From assembly GCA_951812325.1 (NCBI GenBank), contig OX638294.1, forward strand, positions 1,074,527 through 1,138,526: a stretch of DNA of 64,000 nt, written 5' to 3'. The DNA comes from an uncultured Thermoanaerobaculia bacterium. GTDB lineage: Bacteria; Acidobacteriota; Thermoanaerobaculia; Multivoradales; Multivoraceae. A program made the position numbers and the translations under genes. The notes beneath the pieces were generated by a model, which saw only the letters and a list, made by a program, of their open reading frames with translations, searched no databases and was not told where the DNA came from. Of the stretch, positions 17,455-27,385 are shown in pieces (positions within the stretch are counted from its first letter, which is position 1; every line of letters begins with the position of its first letter).

Positions 17455-19680
17455 TCACAGACGGAATGTGTACTGCGCCTTCAAAGCCAGCCTCGAGTCC
17501 TGCTGCCGGAAGTCCGTGCCGCGCTCGCCGAGCTCCTGCACCCAGCCCTGGCCGAAGATGAAGAACAGGTCGTTCCCCGGTTCAAGGGTGAAGCGCACGC
17601 GGCCCTGGAAGCCGAGGTTGCCGGAACGGTTGTCGAACTGGACCAGGTTCGCGAACGAGAGCCTGGGCGAGACGGCGTAGTTGACCTCCGCCCTGTGGAT
17701 CCTGGCGACGAAATCACCCTGCGGCAGGCGCGCGAAGGTCTGATTCGTGTTCACGCTGATCGTCAACCGTGGCGGCGCGGAGTACCGGAGGCCCGCGCTG
17801 ACCGTTTCGGCATCGCCCGACCAGAAACTGCCGAAGGTGATTCCGATGCTCCCCTGGAGTCTGCGCTTCTGCGCCGAGGTGAAGAAGATCCTGAGCGGGG
17901 TGAAGTCGTACTCGCCCGGCGGGAGAACCACGCCGGGCGAAATCTCGAACGGCTCGAACAGGCGCTCGTATCTGGGGTTCACGTCGAACAGGCTGTGCAG
18001 CGAGTCCCCCGACTGGAAGTGCCAGTCGACGATCGTGAAGTAGAAGTCCCGGCTTTCGACCAGGCCGTTGTCGAGCCGCGTGAACTCCGTGTAGAAGATG
18101 TCGTGGTACATCTGCTGGATGCCCAGCCACTGGTTCTTCGGCCGCGGGTTGAAGCTGGCGCCGAGCCGCAGCATGCGCACGTTGCGGCGCTGAACGAACC
18201 CGAGCGCGGGATCGAAGTTCTCCTGGATCTCGCGCCACTGGATCTGCGCGTCGTAACGGTCGTTCGGGAAGGCGGCCGCGAAGCCGAAGGACGCATCACG
18301 GTCGGACACCCCGTCGTTGTCGCTCTCGAGTCCCCAGGCGTTGAAGACGAAGTTGCGACCGCTTCCCAACACGTCGGACGTGGCCAGACGCAGGTCCACA
18401 CCCATCGTGGCGGCGTCAGCGGAAAGGGCGGGATTGCCGCTGGTGACGAGGGCGCCGACGTACGACTGCTGCCAGAAGTTCTGCCGTACGCGCCCGACGA
18501 ACAGGCTCTGCTCGTCGACGAAGGAGGTGTTGCGCGCGCCCACGTTGAGGACGCCAACCTCGGTTCGGCCCACCCTGCCGGTCAGCTTGACCCCGTAGTC
18601 GAGCGGCACTTCCCGCCCTCCCAGCAGACCGATCCGGCGGCTGAAGAACGGGAAGATCTCCGCCCCCGTACCGGGAATGCCGCCCGGCTGGCCGACCCCG
18701 GTCGTGGCGAAGTTGAAGACGCCGGCATCCTGCAGGAAGAACGACCGCTTCTCGGGAAAGAAGATCGAGAAACGGGTCAGGTTGATCTGGCGCGCGTCGA
18801 CTTCCGCCTCGCCGAAGTCGGTGTTGAAGGTGGCCGTCAACTTCAGGTTGGGCGTCACGTTGTAGAACAGATCGAGGCCGGGCTTGCCACGCAGACTGTC
18901 GTCGCCGCTGCCGGCACGGCGATTCCAGCGCCCCGCGACGAACGGCCGGATATCCAGGCTCAGGCCCTGCTCGAGGCCGCCCATGCCCGTGATCTCGCCC
19001 GCCTCCGAGACCTGGACAAACTGCGCGTCGAAACGGGCGCCCGCCCAGCGGACCTCCTCGAACTTCCGCTGGATGTTGCGACTGATGTTGAAGCCCCAGA
19101 CCGTGCCGTCCGGCGGGAAGTTCAGGCTCTTGAAGGGGATCGCGAACTCCGCGCTCCAGCCCTGATCCGAGCGCCGGGTCGCGACGTTCCAGATCGCGTC
19201 CCAGTCCTCGTTCGTCTCGCCGTTCGCGAACACGAGGCCGTCGACCAGGGCGCCGTTCGGGTTCGTCGAGAAGTAGAAGGCGTTGCTCTGGTCGCGGAAG
19301 GTGTCGAGCAGCAGCTCGACGTAGTCGTCCGGCCTGAGGGATGCATCGCGGGCCATCTGCGACGCGAGGATTCGGTCCGGCTCGGAGTCGTGGCACATCA
19401 CCCCGATGTAGAGGTTGTCCGCGTCGCGAAGCAGGGTGACCTCCGTGCGTTCGCTCGCTTCGGCGCCCTCCGTCGGGATGCGTTGAACCAGCTCCCCGAT
19501 CCCGGGCGACGATTGCCACGCCGGCTCGTCGAGAACGCCGTCCAGGAGGATCGGCGCCGTCACCGCCGTGACGACCGCCGTCCGGGTCGGACTGTCCGGC
19601 GCCCCCTGGAGCGGAGCAGCGTCCGACGCGGCCGGAACGACGAGGGCCGGCAAGCAGCACGCCGCGACGACCGCCCGCAT
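17455..19680 (-). CDS. Carbohydrate-binding family 9-like / DUF5916 outer-membrane protein
   Basis: A 741-residue exported protein. The ATG at 19680 gives a signal peptide (MRAVVAACCLPALVVPAASD). Residues ~30-220 form a CBM9-like sandwich (APILLDGVLDEPAW, TEVTLLRDADNLYIGVMCHD, DDYVELLLDTFRD, YFSTNPNGA). From ~residue 230 the DUF5916 region follows, rich in alternating strands (LKLTATFNTDFGEAEVDARQ, FFPEKRSFFLQDAGVFNF, GVKLTGRVGRTEVGVLN) and closing with an aromatic-ended strand (LALKAQYTFRL), consistent with an outer-membrane beta-barrel. The family is abundant in Acidobacteriota and Bacteroidota, and its substrate is not established. It ends 12 bp before lemA. Confidence 0.88.
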   Translation of the reverse strand: MRAVVAACCLPALVVPAASDAAPLQGAPDSPTRTAVVTAVTAPILLDGVLDEPAWQSSPGIGELVQRIPTEGAEASERTEVTLLRDADNLYIGVMCHDSEPDRILASQMARDASLRPDDYVELLLDTFRDQSNAFYFSTNPNGALVDGLVFANGETNEDWDAIWNVATRRSDQGWSAEFAIPFKSLNFPPDGTVWGFNISRNIQRKFEEVRWAGARFDAQFVQVSEAGEITGMGGLEQGLSLDIRPFVAGRWNRRAGSGDDSLRGKPGLDLFYNVTPNLKLTATFNTDFGEAEVDARQINLTRFSIFFPEKRSFFLQDAGVFNFATTGVGQPGGIPGTGAEIFPFFSRRIGLLGGREVPLDYGVKLTGRVGRTEVGVLNVGARNTSFVDEQSLFVGRVRQNFWQQSYVGALVTSGNPALSADAATMGVDLRLATSDVLGSGRNFVFNAWGLESDNDGVSDRDASFGFAAAFPNDRYDAQIQWREIQENFDPALGFVQRRNVRMLRLGASFNPRPKNQWLGIQQMYHDIFYTEFTRLDNGLVESRDFYFTIVDWHFQSGDSLHSLFDVNPRYERLFEPFEISPGVVLPPGEYDFTPLRIFFTSAQKRRLQGSIGITFGSFWSGDAETVSAGLRYSAPPRLTISVNTNQTFARLPQGDFVARIHRAEVNYAVSPRLSFANLVQFDNRSGNLGFQGRVRFTLEPGNDLFFIFGQGWVQELGERGTDFRQQDSRLALKAQYTFRL

Positions 19681-19792
19681 CCGCTCGCCGGGTACGCCGA
19701 CCTCCGGTCGGCATTCGGGCACGGCCCGGGGCCCGTTCGAATCGGCAGCTCCGCCTGACAACCCGCTGGTTTGTCCCTGCTTCAGCGTGGTC

Positions 19793-21163
19793 TCACGGCG
19801 ACGGCAGAAGTCCGTCCCGGTCCACCCACTCGCCGCGCAGCATCACGCGGTCGATCCGGAGGGTGTTCCGGATGTCGGCCAGAGGATCGGCGTTCAACAC
19901 GATCAGGTCCGCGCTCATGCCGGCAGTCAGCGTGCCGAAATCCGCCTCCCCGACCGGCGGCATGCGGCTGGCGCCCGTGGCCGTCGCGGCGACGAGCGTT
20001 TCCATCGGTGTCAGGCCGGCCTCGACGTAGAGCTCGAGTTCATGGTGGGTTCCCCATCCCATCGGCACGTTCGCCGTACCGCTGTCGGTGCCGAGCGCCA
20101 CCTTGATGCCGTGGTCGTGCAGCGTCTTGACAAAGTCCTGGACGTGCCGGAAGGAGAGCTTGCGCCCCTCGAAGCCGTCCGCTGCGAGAACGGCGGCGCG
20201 GGTCTCCTCGTCGCGCCACCGCTCCAGCGCCGCGGGGTTCATCACCGCCCGCAGTTCCGGATCCTCCAGCAGTTCCGGGTTCTCCGCGAAGTGCCAGTTG
20301 TTCTGGATGATCGACAGGGTCGGCGCGAAGGCGCAGTCCTTCTCCAGGCACAGGTCGAGGAACGCCCGGCTGGGCACAGGGTCCTCCATCGGCACGCCAC
20401 CCCCGGGCCCGAAGGTCCGCACCGTGCTGTGCATGAACTCGTTCAGGCCGACCTCGAGGAGCTGGACGCCGTCCGCCTCCTCGTTGATGTGGGCGACCGG
20501 GATGAGCCCGTTCCCGTAGGACTCGTCAACGATCGCGGCCCGGAGATCATGCGGGATCTTCAGCCCGGGCGCCGCGACCTCGTTGATCCACATCTTGGTG
20601 AAGTGGACGCCGAGGGCCGCCTGCTCGCGCACCTGGGCGCGCGCCTCTTCCGGGGTCGTCGGCGTGTTCGTAAAGCTGGAGTTGAATCCGCCCGGATAGG
20701 AAAAGCCGAGACCCGCGGTGTACGCCCGGGGCAGGTCCGGGCGCCCGGCGTTCGCCTCCAGCATCAGAGCGACCTTCTCGGGATTGTCCGAGCCGATGCT
20801 CCGCGTAGTCGTCACGCCGTAGTAGAGCTGTGCCCGAAGCGCCTGCTCCGTCGCCTCCACCGGGCCACCGTAGTGGGCGTGGAGGTCGACCAGGCCGGGG
20901 ATCACCGTCTTGCCGGCCGCGTCGACGACCTGTGTGCCCTCGGGAACCTCGACCGCTTCGCTCGCGCCGGCCGCCCGCACGCGGCCGTCGTCGATCAGGA
21001 TGACCGCGTCGGCGACGGGGTCGCCACCCGTGCCGTCGATGAGCCGGGCGCCGACGATCGCGAAGTCGGCCGGCTCGGCCGGAGGAACGGCAGAACCGCC
21101 GCAGGCCGCGAGGAAGACGAGCGCCGGGAGGGCCGGAACCGGAACTGCAGCTTGTCGTGTCAT
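19793..21163 (-). CDS. Amidohydrolase-family lipoprotein (imidazolonepropionase-like)
   Basis: A 456-residue metal-dependent hydrolase. The N-terminus ALPALVFLAACGGS contains a lipobox (LAAC), predicting a lipid-anchored periplasmic protein. The fold signature is present in order: LIDGTGGDPVADAVILIDDG, IPGLVDLHAHYG with the HxH metal site, a conserved Lys region (FTKMWINE), PVAHINEEADG, a late His/Asp pair (ALGTDSGT) and the small beta domain closing with AGMSADLIVLNADPLADIRN. Members act on cyclic amides, dipeptides and related substrates; the actual one is unknown. It lies 112 bp upstream of the DUF5916 gene on the same strand. Confidence 0.88.
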   Translation of the reverse strand: MTRQAAVPVPALPALVFLAACGGSAVPPAEPADFAIVGARLIDGTGGDPVADAVILIDDGRVRAAGASEAVEVPEGTQVVDAAGKTVIPGLVDLHAHYGGPVEATEQALRAQLYYGVTTTRSIGSDNPEKVALMLEANAGRPDLPRAYTAGLGFSYPGGFNSSFTNTPTTPEEARAQVREQAALGVHFTKMWINEVAAPGLKIPHDLRAAIVDESYGNGLIPVAHINEEADGVQLLEVGLNEFMHSTVRTFGPGGGVPMEDPVPSRAFLDLCLEKDCAFAPTLSIIQNNWHFAENPELLEDPELRAVMNPAALERWRDEETRAAVLAADGFEGRKLSFRHVQDFVKTLHDHGIKVALGTDSGTANVPMGWGTHHELELYVEAGLTPMETLVAATATGASRMPPVGEADFGTLTAGMSADLIVLNADPLADIRNTLRIDRVMLRGEWVDRDGLLPSP

Positions 21164-21175
21164 CGTGCGGACAGG

Positions 21176-21470
21176 CTACCAGCCGCCGCACCGGCTGGAA
21201 GCGAAGGTGAAGCGGCTGGAGAAGGAACTCGCCGCCGCGCACACGATCCTGGACGTCCAGGGAAAAGTTGCAGGGCTGCCGGGATTCAGCCTCGAAGACG
21301 GGAAGGACTGTTGATGGCGGCAAGGTCCCTGGCCCGGCAGGTCGGCGTCGCGCCCGGCGTGCCGGGCGCTGGGCGTGTCGCGATCGACCTTCTATCGTCG
21401 CGCGAGGCCCGCTCACAACCCCGTCTTGCCGGCAGAGGAGAGTCTGCCAGTCCAGCTGGCCGCCTAAGCG
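21176..21470 (+). pseudogene. Decayed IS3-family transposase relic
   Basis: Two pieces remain. The first ends like an orfA product: EAKVKRLEKELAAAHTILDV then QGKVAGLPGFSLEDGKDC and a stop at 21312-21314. The second, after a frameshift, reads PACRALGVSRSTFYRRARPA then HNPVLPAEE, the classic start of an IS3 orfB transposase, and hits an in-frame TAA by ~21470. The DDE catalytic region is missing. The remaining sequence to 21654 has no further match; it contains a short TCTAGATCTAGATCT run at ~21583-21598. Confidence 0.7.
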
Positions 21471-21654
21471 CGCCCGTGCCGCAGGCCCCGCCCCGTAAAG
21501 GTCCTCGGGATGCTGGACGAGTGCGCTCCGGGCTGTACCAGCGTCGAGACGGACCATCACTTGGATGAAGGGCATCCGGGGCGTCTAGATCTAGATCTGG
21601 ACTGGAGCGCGCGCCCCTGCGTCCGTGCTCAGGCAAGGTTGTCAGCGGCCGATC

Positions 21655-24600
21655 TCAAGGCACTGAGATGCGCACCACTCCGTTGGCCATGACATCAACC
21701 CGTCGCATTCCGGGCACACCATCCACCGCCAGCGCCCAAACGCCCTCGGGCAGCCTGTTGAACGCGAACCGACCTGCATCGTCGACGAACGTCGTGCGGA
21801 CGACTCCAAGCGCACGTGCCCTCTCGCGGTTGGTCAGCATCGGCCAAACGTGCGCCGTGGCGCCGGCCAAGGCTTGGCCCGTTCGTGCGTCAACGACGAA
21901 GCCCTCAACCCGACCGGACCGCAGGTCGACCGGCACGTCAGAGTCATGGCGCACGTTCAGGGTTCGGGTTTCCGCACCGACTGCCAGAGTGTAGGCGCCA
22001 TCTGGCAGGTCGGCAAACCGGTACGATCCGTCGTAACGTGTCCAGACGCCACGAGCGCTGGCGAGGTTGCCATCAACGGCCAGCAAGACCAGCGTTCCGC
22101 TTAGCGGCTGACCGTCAAGCAGGACGGTTCCGCTCAGATCGTTCAGGCGCTCGAACACGAGGTCAATCCGCTCGTCTCTCTGATCCAGAAGAACCTCTCG
22201 CTCTGCGCGTCGGACGGAGTTCCCGACGGTTGCCACTACCGTCCAGCGTCCGGCATCCAGACCGCTGATCGAGAAGCTCGCAGCACCTGCGGCTGCTCCA
22301 GCTGGAGATGCCTCACCCTGGCGAGCCGCGAGTCGGTCGTTTACTGCTTCCACTCGCAGGCCAGCGACCTCCTCGGATGACAAGCCGTGGACCGTGCCGG
22401 TCACACGCAGATTGCGTCCGAAGCGAACTACAACGTTGGAAGTGCGCCTCCTGACCCGGACGGTGTTGGGAGACTGAATCCAGTCCGCGCCTTGTTGCGT
22501 TGTCACGCGATACTCGCCTGGGGGGAGCCGAAGGGCGAACGCCCCGTCCGAGTTGGTCATCGTACGTCCGCCGCTACGGTTGGTGTCGGTGACCGCACGA
22601 AAGGCGATGGTGTTTTCCGCTGCTGGCGACCCGTCGCCCAAGACGGCGCGCCCCGAAACTTCGTAGCTGCTGAAGTCGAAATCCAAGCGTTGAGATTGTG
22701 AGTCAATGACAACGGTCTTTCGCAGCAGCGACCCTCTCTCGCCGGAACTGCTGCGACCGCGGTCGGCCGTGACGGAGGCAAGACCCGCCGTGAGCCCCGC
22801 TATGGAGTAACGGCCCTCTGCGTCGGTCATGGCATCGAGACCTGCGACCCGGATTACTACGCCTGGCAGGCTGACGCCTCGTTCCGCGACCCTGCCGAAC
22901 AGCTGCCGGGCGCCGACCCCCAACTCCAATTCGACTTCAACTACTCCCCCCGAAGGCGCCGTCACCGATGTCCTGGCGTCTTCCGCGCCACTTGCTGCGT
23001 CGGAGAGCAGCGTAAATCGTCGTCCTGTCCGTGGCCGGACGAGCACCTGCGCGTCGGGAGGGTGGGCGATGAGGTCGAATCGGCCAGCGCCGAGACCCGA
23101 GGTTCTGAAAGCGCCGAGGTCGTCTGTCGGGAATGGAGTACCACGCCCTTCTTCGTCCAGAATACTGAGCCGGGTGGCGACACCTTTTCCGCGCCATGTG
23201 ACGCGGCCGGCAATGACCGCCTCGGGATCAAGCGTCACTTTGAGGAGATCGTCGTGGGAAGAAGGCACATCAGACAGGCGTTGGGTGGCAAACCCCGGTG
23301 CTGCAATCTCCAGATCGACCGAAGAACCCGCGCTCAAACCGCCAACGAGGAACCGACCTTCACCGTCCACGCCGAGTCCAACGCCGAAACCGGAACGAGA
23401 GCCGGTCTCCGGCGGCAGGCCTGCAAGAACGCTGGAGGCAGTCGACCCTGCCGCCCACACCGTGGCTTGAGGTACCGGGTACCCGTCGCGATCCAGGACG
23501 ACGCCACGAATCTGGTACTCGGCGTCAAGGCCTATGTCCCCGAGGTCCAGACCTGTTGCCGGGATCCTCAGATTCGGCGTCATGAAGAACGCTTTACCGG
23601 GCGCTCTCACTGCCAAGTCGTGACGGCCGGGCCAAGCGTTCATCGCGAACCGACCTGAGGTTTCCGAACGCGCCGTGCGTACTTGCTTCCCATGCATTCC
23701 AGTGTCGACCTCAAGAGGTCCGAGAACGACCGACCGGTTCCCGTGGGCTCTGAATCGCCCCAAGCCGACTTCGGCGCCGGCAATCGGTCTGCCAGTCGCG
23801 GCATCCACGATGCGGCCGCGAATCTGCGCACCACGGCGAAGCACGATTCGATAGAGGCCGCCTTCCGAGGCGAGTTCTTCCAGCCCCTGATCTCGTTGCG
23901 GTAGGTACCCCGGCCGTTCGACCTGTACACGACGTCCGGAGAAGTGGCTCGTTCCGAGCTCCACGAGCGCCAATGGCACGTGATCGCCGGCAAACCGTCC
24001 TGCGGAGTCGGTTCGCATGATCCCGTAGCCCATGCGCCGCTGAGTTCCACCGACAATCGTTGCGGCTCCGAGTCCGGCCGGCCATTCGAAACGGAGTTCC
24101 GCGCCCGACAACGGCGCCCCGGTTTCGTCTACGACGACGCCCTCGATCCGGGGCGCGAACCGAAGCAGGGGGCAGTCGCGATCCGGATTCGCAGCCGCGT
24201 CGATGCGGCCGGGTCGTGCGTCGTTGCAGGCCGCGTGCCCCGTGCCGGCCGTCACGAACCACAGCCGCTCACCCGGAAGCGCGCGAATGCGGTATTCGGC
24301 GCCCTCGAGCCGAACAAGCGGTGTTGCGGCTTGGGGATGGACGTTGGGCCAAGGCCAGTTCGGCTCTCGCCAGGACCATGTGGCTTCAGCTCCGGCTTGG
24401 CCCAACGCGGGCCCGTCGCGGGTCTCGAACCGAACAGTGCCAGTACGGATGCGAGAGCGATTGGCCACGATCAAGGTGTTGCTCGCCCGGCGGACCAGCT
24501 CGTAGACGGTGCTCTCGGCGGTTTCAAACCAGATCTGATTCGTGGCGAAATCCCCCCGCGGCCCGATCGTATTCGATCGCCGCTCGGCCGCATTCGCGTC

Positions 24601-25398
24601 GGAGATCGCAACGTTCAGGTCGATCCGTCCTTCGGAATCGCTGACCGCGAGGGGCACGCCGAAGCGGTCTCTCGCCAGCGCATCGGACAGCGGCTGGCCG
24701 CGCACGTCCTCGACTTTGAACGTATCTGACGAGGCGCGCTCAAGGGAGACCGCAGCCACGGCGCCCGCTTGGCACGAAGTCGTGGCGCTTCGGTACTCCG
24801 CAGCCGACACATGGAGACCGACGGACCCTCCTGCGGGAACGTCGACCGCGGCGTGCCCGGCGCCGTCCGTCCGCTTTGGTAGCAGCCACGGTCGCCAACG
24901 CGGGAACACTGCTGGATGATCGGCGTGAGTCTCCTGTAGCTCAGGCGGCCAGTCCTGGATGACAGGCGCAACCAGCGCACGGGGAATGCCTCTCCCGTCC
25001 TCGCCTTTGACCGAGACGCGGCAGGATCCACGCTCCACAAACGGTACGGGCGGCAAGTGACCATCCACTGCCACTGGTCGCCACAGCATGGCCAAGGGGT
25101 GTCCGCCGCGAGGTGCGACGACCACCCACCAGGAGTCACGAGGTTCAGGAACGGCGCCTCGAATGACTCCGCTGTCGTCGGCCGGGTCCCCGAACGTGAG
25201 AACCGCGACTGGTTCGGGTTGGTGATCCGTGGCGAGGAAGATCTGCGCGCATTCCCAAGGCGTGCAGGTTTCAAACAGGGAGACAGTTGCGTCCACGCCA
25301 CTCGGTTGGGGTGTGTGGAGCCGAACGCTGAAGTCTGCAGCGAAGCCGGCTTGAGCTATCAGAAGCGCCGAGAGAAGAGCCCTTCCTGGTAAGCGCAC
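21655..25398 (-). CDS. Giant secreted protein with repeated carboxypeptidase-regulatory-like beta domains (second copy)
   Basis: A 1247-residue exported protein of unknown function. The GTG at 25398 is preceded by GAGGGGG and opens a clean signal peptide (MRLPGRALLSALLIAQAGFA). The N-terminal ~370 residues hold paired cysteines (FETCTPWECAQ, GSCRVSVKG, TSCQAGAV, HAACNDARP, DRDCPLL). From there many beta-sandwich modules follow, each with a recurring G-x-V-x-D-x-x-G-x-P-x-x-G-A pattern (IEGVVVDETGAPLSGAEL, IRGRIVDAATGRPIAGAEV, IRGVVLDRDGYPVPQATV, VEGFVVDARTGQALAGATA). The architecture matches the 1086-residue protein at 4067-7327. A small Cys-rich secreted peptide gene lies 57 bp upstream on the same strand. 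Suggested role: cell-surface or matrix component (inference). Confidence 0.75.
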   Translation of the reverse strand: MRLPGRALLSALLIAQAGFAADFSVRLHTPQPSGVDATVSLFETCTPWECAQIFLATDHQPEPVAVLTFGDPADDSGVIRGAVPEPRDSWWVVVAPRGGHPLAMLWRPVAVDGHLPPVPFVERGSCRVSVKGEDGRGIPRALVAPVIQDWPPELQETHADHPAVFPRWRPWLLPKRTDGAGHAAVDVPAGGSVGLHVSAAEYRSATTSCQAGAVAAVSLERASSDTFKVEDVRGQPLSDALARDRFGVPLAVSDSEGRIDLNVAISDANAAERRSNTIGPRGDFATNQIWFETAESTVYELVRRASNTLIVANRSRIRTGTVRFETRDGPALGQAGAEATWSWREPNWPWPNVHPQAATPLVRLEGAEYRIRALPGERLWFVTAGTGHAACNDARPGRIDAAANPDRDCPLLRFAPRIEGVVVDETGAPLSGAELRFEWPAGLGAATIVGGTQRRMGYGIMRTDSAGRFAGDHVPLALVELGTSHFSGRRVQVERPGYLPQRDQGLEELASEGGLYRIVLRRGAQIRGRIVDAATGRPIAGAEVGLGRFRAHGNRSVVLGPLEVDTGMHGKQVRTARSETSGRFAMNAWPGRHDLAVRAPGKAFFMTPNLRIPATGLDLGDIGLDAEYQIRGVVLDRDGYPVPQATVWAAGSTASSVLAGLPPETGSRSGFGVGLGVDGEGRFLVGGLSAGSSVDLEIAAPGFATQRLSDVPSSHDDLLKVTLDPEAVIAGRVTWRGKGVATRLSILDEEGRGTPFPTDDLGAFRTSGLGAGRFDLIAHPPDAQVLVRPRTGRRFTLLSDAASGAEDARTSVTAPSGGVVEVELELGVGARQLFGRVAERGVSLPGVVIRVAGLDAMTDAEGRYSIAGLTAGLASVTADRGRSSSGERGSLLRKTVVIDSQSQRLDFDFSSYEVSGRAVLGDGSPAAENTIAFRAVTDTNRSGGRTMTNSDGAFALRLPPGEYRVTTQQGADWIQSPNTVRVRRRTSNVVVRFGRNLRVTGTVHGLSSEEVAGLRVEAVNDRLAARQGEASPAGAAAGAASFSISGLDAGRWTVVATVGNSVRRAEREVLLDQRDERIDLVFERLNDLSGTVLLDGQPLSGTLVLLAVDGNLASARGVWTRYDGSYRFADLPDGAYTLAVGAETRTLNVRHDSDVPVDLRSGRVEGFVVDARTGQALAGATAHVWPMLTNRERARALGVVRTTFVDDAGRFAFNRLPEGVWALAVDGVPGMRRVDVMANGVVRISVP

Positions 25399-25610
25399 CC
25401 TACCCCCTCTACTTCGATGAGAGTGCAGCTGCCATCGCTGTGGCCACAGTCTAGCTTAGCCAGATGAGCAGTTGAGAACGGCGGTAGGGGCGCCGTTCTC
25501 GTTGAAGCAGGTGACGGACTCGCTGGGAATCACCACGATATCGGCCCCACTGCAGTACGACGTAGGCATCGTTGAGGGGTCCTTGCCGTCGCACCAGATT
25601 CCTCCTAGGT

Positions 25611-27385
25611 AGTGTCTGCCAGAAAACCGGCGAAGTCCTTGATCCAGAAGGCCTTTCGGGTCTTTTTGGCCGGTTGAAGATGGCTCCGATGTCGTAGTGT
25701 AGCGGTGTTGATCCCGCGTTTTGGGTCAATCTTCGGGTGTTTTGGGGGGGGCGGATGCGAGAAGTTCACCGGTTGCAGATGGAGGTTGGCGAGACGCCGA
25801 TCGAGAAGATTCGGCTCGACCCGAAGTCGCGGGACGACATACCGGCGGTGTTCAGGGGTCTTCAGCATCTCTGGTGCGACCGTGCGTTGCGGGGTCGTCT
25901 GTTCGAGCTGCTGGAGGAGGGCGTGCTGCCGGGCGTGGACCGGTCGGTGGGTCGTCCGGGGATGGAGTTGTGGCGGATTCTGGTGTTGGGGGTTCTGAAG
26001 CAGGGTCTGGGCTGCGACTTCGACCGGGTTCACGATCTGGCTAACCACCACACGACGGTGCGGGCCTTCCTGGGTCACGGCGAGTTCGGGGACAGGAGCT
26101 ACTACGAGTACCAGACGGTGGTCGACAACGTGAGTTTGTTGACTCCGGAGGTGTTGTCTGCGGTGGGCAGATTGGTGGTGGAGAGCGGCCATGCGGTCGC
26201 GCGAAAAAAGCCTGGCGCGCCGTTGCGCGGGCGGTGTGACTCGTTCGTCGTCGAGACGGACGTGCACTACCCGACGGACGTGAGTCTGTTGTGGGATGCG
26301 ATGCGTTGCGTGCTTCGCGAGACCGGACGTGCCGCCGGCAAGCACGGAGTCACTGGCTGGCGTCAGTGGCGCTACCAGTCGAAGTCGGTGCGCCGGTTGT
26401 TCAACCAGGTGCGCGGCACGCGCCGGGCGAAGCGGTTTCCGTCGCGTGTGAAGGCGTACCTGGCCCGGTGCGAGATGCTGGTGGCGCGGTCGGCAGAGAC
26501 GGTTGAGGCACTGCGGTGTGCGGGACACGAGGCTTCCTGCGAGTCAATTGCCGGATTCATCGCTCATGCGCGCCGTCAGATGGACCAGGTTGAGCGCCGG
26601 CTGCTGCTGGGGGAGACGATTCCTCATCAGGAGAAGGTCCTCTCGGTCTTCGAGCCTCATACGCGATGGGTGTCCAAGGGGAAGGCGGGCACGCCGGTGG
26701 AGCTCGGCGTTCCGGTAGCAGTGATCGAGGACCAGCACCAATTCATCCTGCACCATGAGGTGCTGTGGAAAGGCGAGGATGTCCATGTGGCGCTGCCGCT
26801 GGTGAGGGCGGCCCAGGAGCGGTTCCCGGACCTGCGCGCATGCAGTTTCGATCGCGGGTTCCATAGTCCTGAGAACCGGGCCCGGCTTGATCAGCTGCTT
26901 GACCTCGCCGTGCTGCCGAAGAAGGGATACTTGTCTGTCGCTGACCGGAAACGCGAAACCGAGGAGGCCTTTGCCGCCGCGCGGCGCAAACACCCGGCGA
27001 TCGAGTCGGCCATCAACGCCTTGGAGCATCGCGGGCTCGACCGCGTCCGAAGCCGCGGAGCAGATGGCTTCGAGCGGACCGTCGCCCTGTCGGTGCTCGC
27101 CGCCAACCTGCATCGGCTCGGACGCATGCTCCGGGCACGCGAAAAAAAACGCAGGCGACGGCGACCAGCCGCCTGACCCCAACGCCTCCAGAACACAACC
27201 CGCGACGAACCGCTTCAACCAAGCTACAGGCACCGCCACGCCCGAAACCGCCTGATTCCGACAGATTCCGACACCCCCGCATCGAACTTCACGGCGCACG
27301 CCCCGGACACCCTTCCCACACGCCCGAATTCCCGCGCCAAGAGACATGAAGCCTCGCTCAAACAGGGGGTTTTCTGGCAGACACT
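25611..27385 (+). mobile_element. Complete ISNCY-like insertion sequence
   Basis: A 1775-bp element. Terminal inverted repeats AGTGTCTGCCAGAAAACC at 25611-25628 and its exact complement at 27368-27385. The 4-bp direct repeat AGGT flanks it at 25607-25610 and 27386-27389, and excision of the element plus one AGGT restores an open reading frame. It carries one transposase gene. The perfect ends and intact frame suggest a recent insertion. Confidence 0.93.
25755..27176 (+). CDS. ISNCY-family transposase
   Basis: A 473-residue transposase, ATG at 25755 preceded by a G-rich stretch; a GTG 18 bases upstream is possible. Recognisable parts: an N-terminal helical DNA-binding region (GRPGMELWRILVLGVLKQGL, DFDRVHDLANHHTTVRAFLG), the hallmark VETDVHYPTDVSLLWDAMRC where the first catalytic Asp lies, DLRACSFDRGFHSPENRARL with a second Asp, and a C-terminal DGFERTVALSVLAANLHRLG followed by a basic tail. 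The pattern matches ISNCY elements of Acidobacteriota and Deltaproteobacteria as I recall them. No frameshift; likely active. Confidence 0.88.
   Translation: MREVHRLQMEVGETPIEKIRLDPKSRDDIPAVFRGLQHLWCDRALRGRLFELLEEGVLPGVDRSVGRPGMELWRILVLGVLKQGLGCDFDRVHDLANHHTTVRAFLGHGEFGDRSYYEYQTVVDNVSLLTPEVLSAVGRLVVESGHAVARKKPGAPLRGRCDSFVVETDVHYPTDVSLLWDAMRCVLRETGRAAGKHGVTGWRQWRYQSKSVRRLFNQVRGTRRAKRFPSRVKAYLARCEMLVARSAETVEALRCAGHEASCESIAGFIAHARRQMDQVERRLLLGETIPHQEKVLSVFEPHTRWVSKGKAGTPVELGVPVAVIEDQHQFILHHEVLWKGEDVHVALPLVRAAQERFPDLRACSFDRGFHSPENRARLDQLLDLAVLPKKGYLSVADRKRETEEAFAAARRKHPAIESAINALEHRGLDRVRSRGADGFERTVALSVLAANLHRLGRMLRAREKKRRRRRPAA

Noticed and set aside
17239..21568. Very long + strand frames opposite the DUF5916 and amidohydrolase genes
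   Set aside because: They are antisense shadows caused by GC-rich codons; the minus-strand genes have clear families and start signals.
21583..21598. TCTAGATCTAGATCT run as a binding site
   Set aside because: Simple short repeat in a gene-free gap next to an IS3 relic; nothing else supports a regulatory role.
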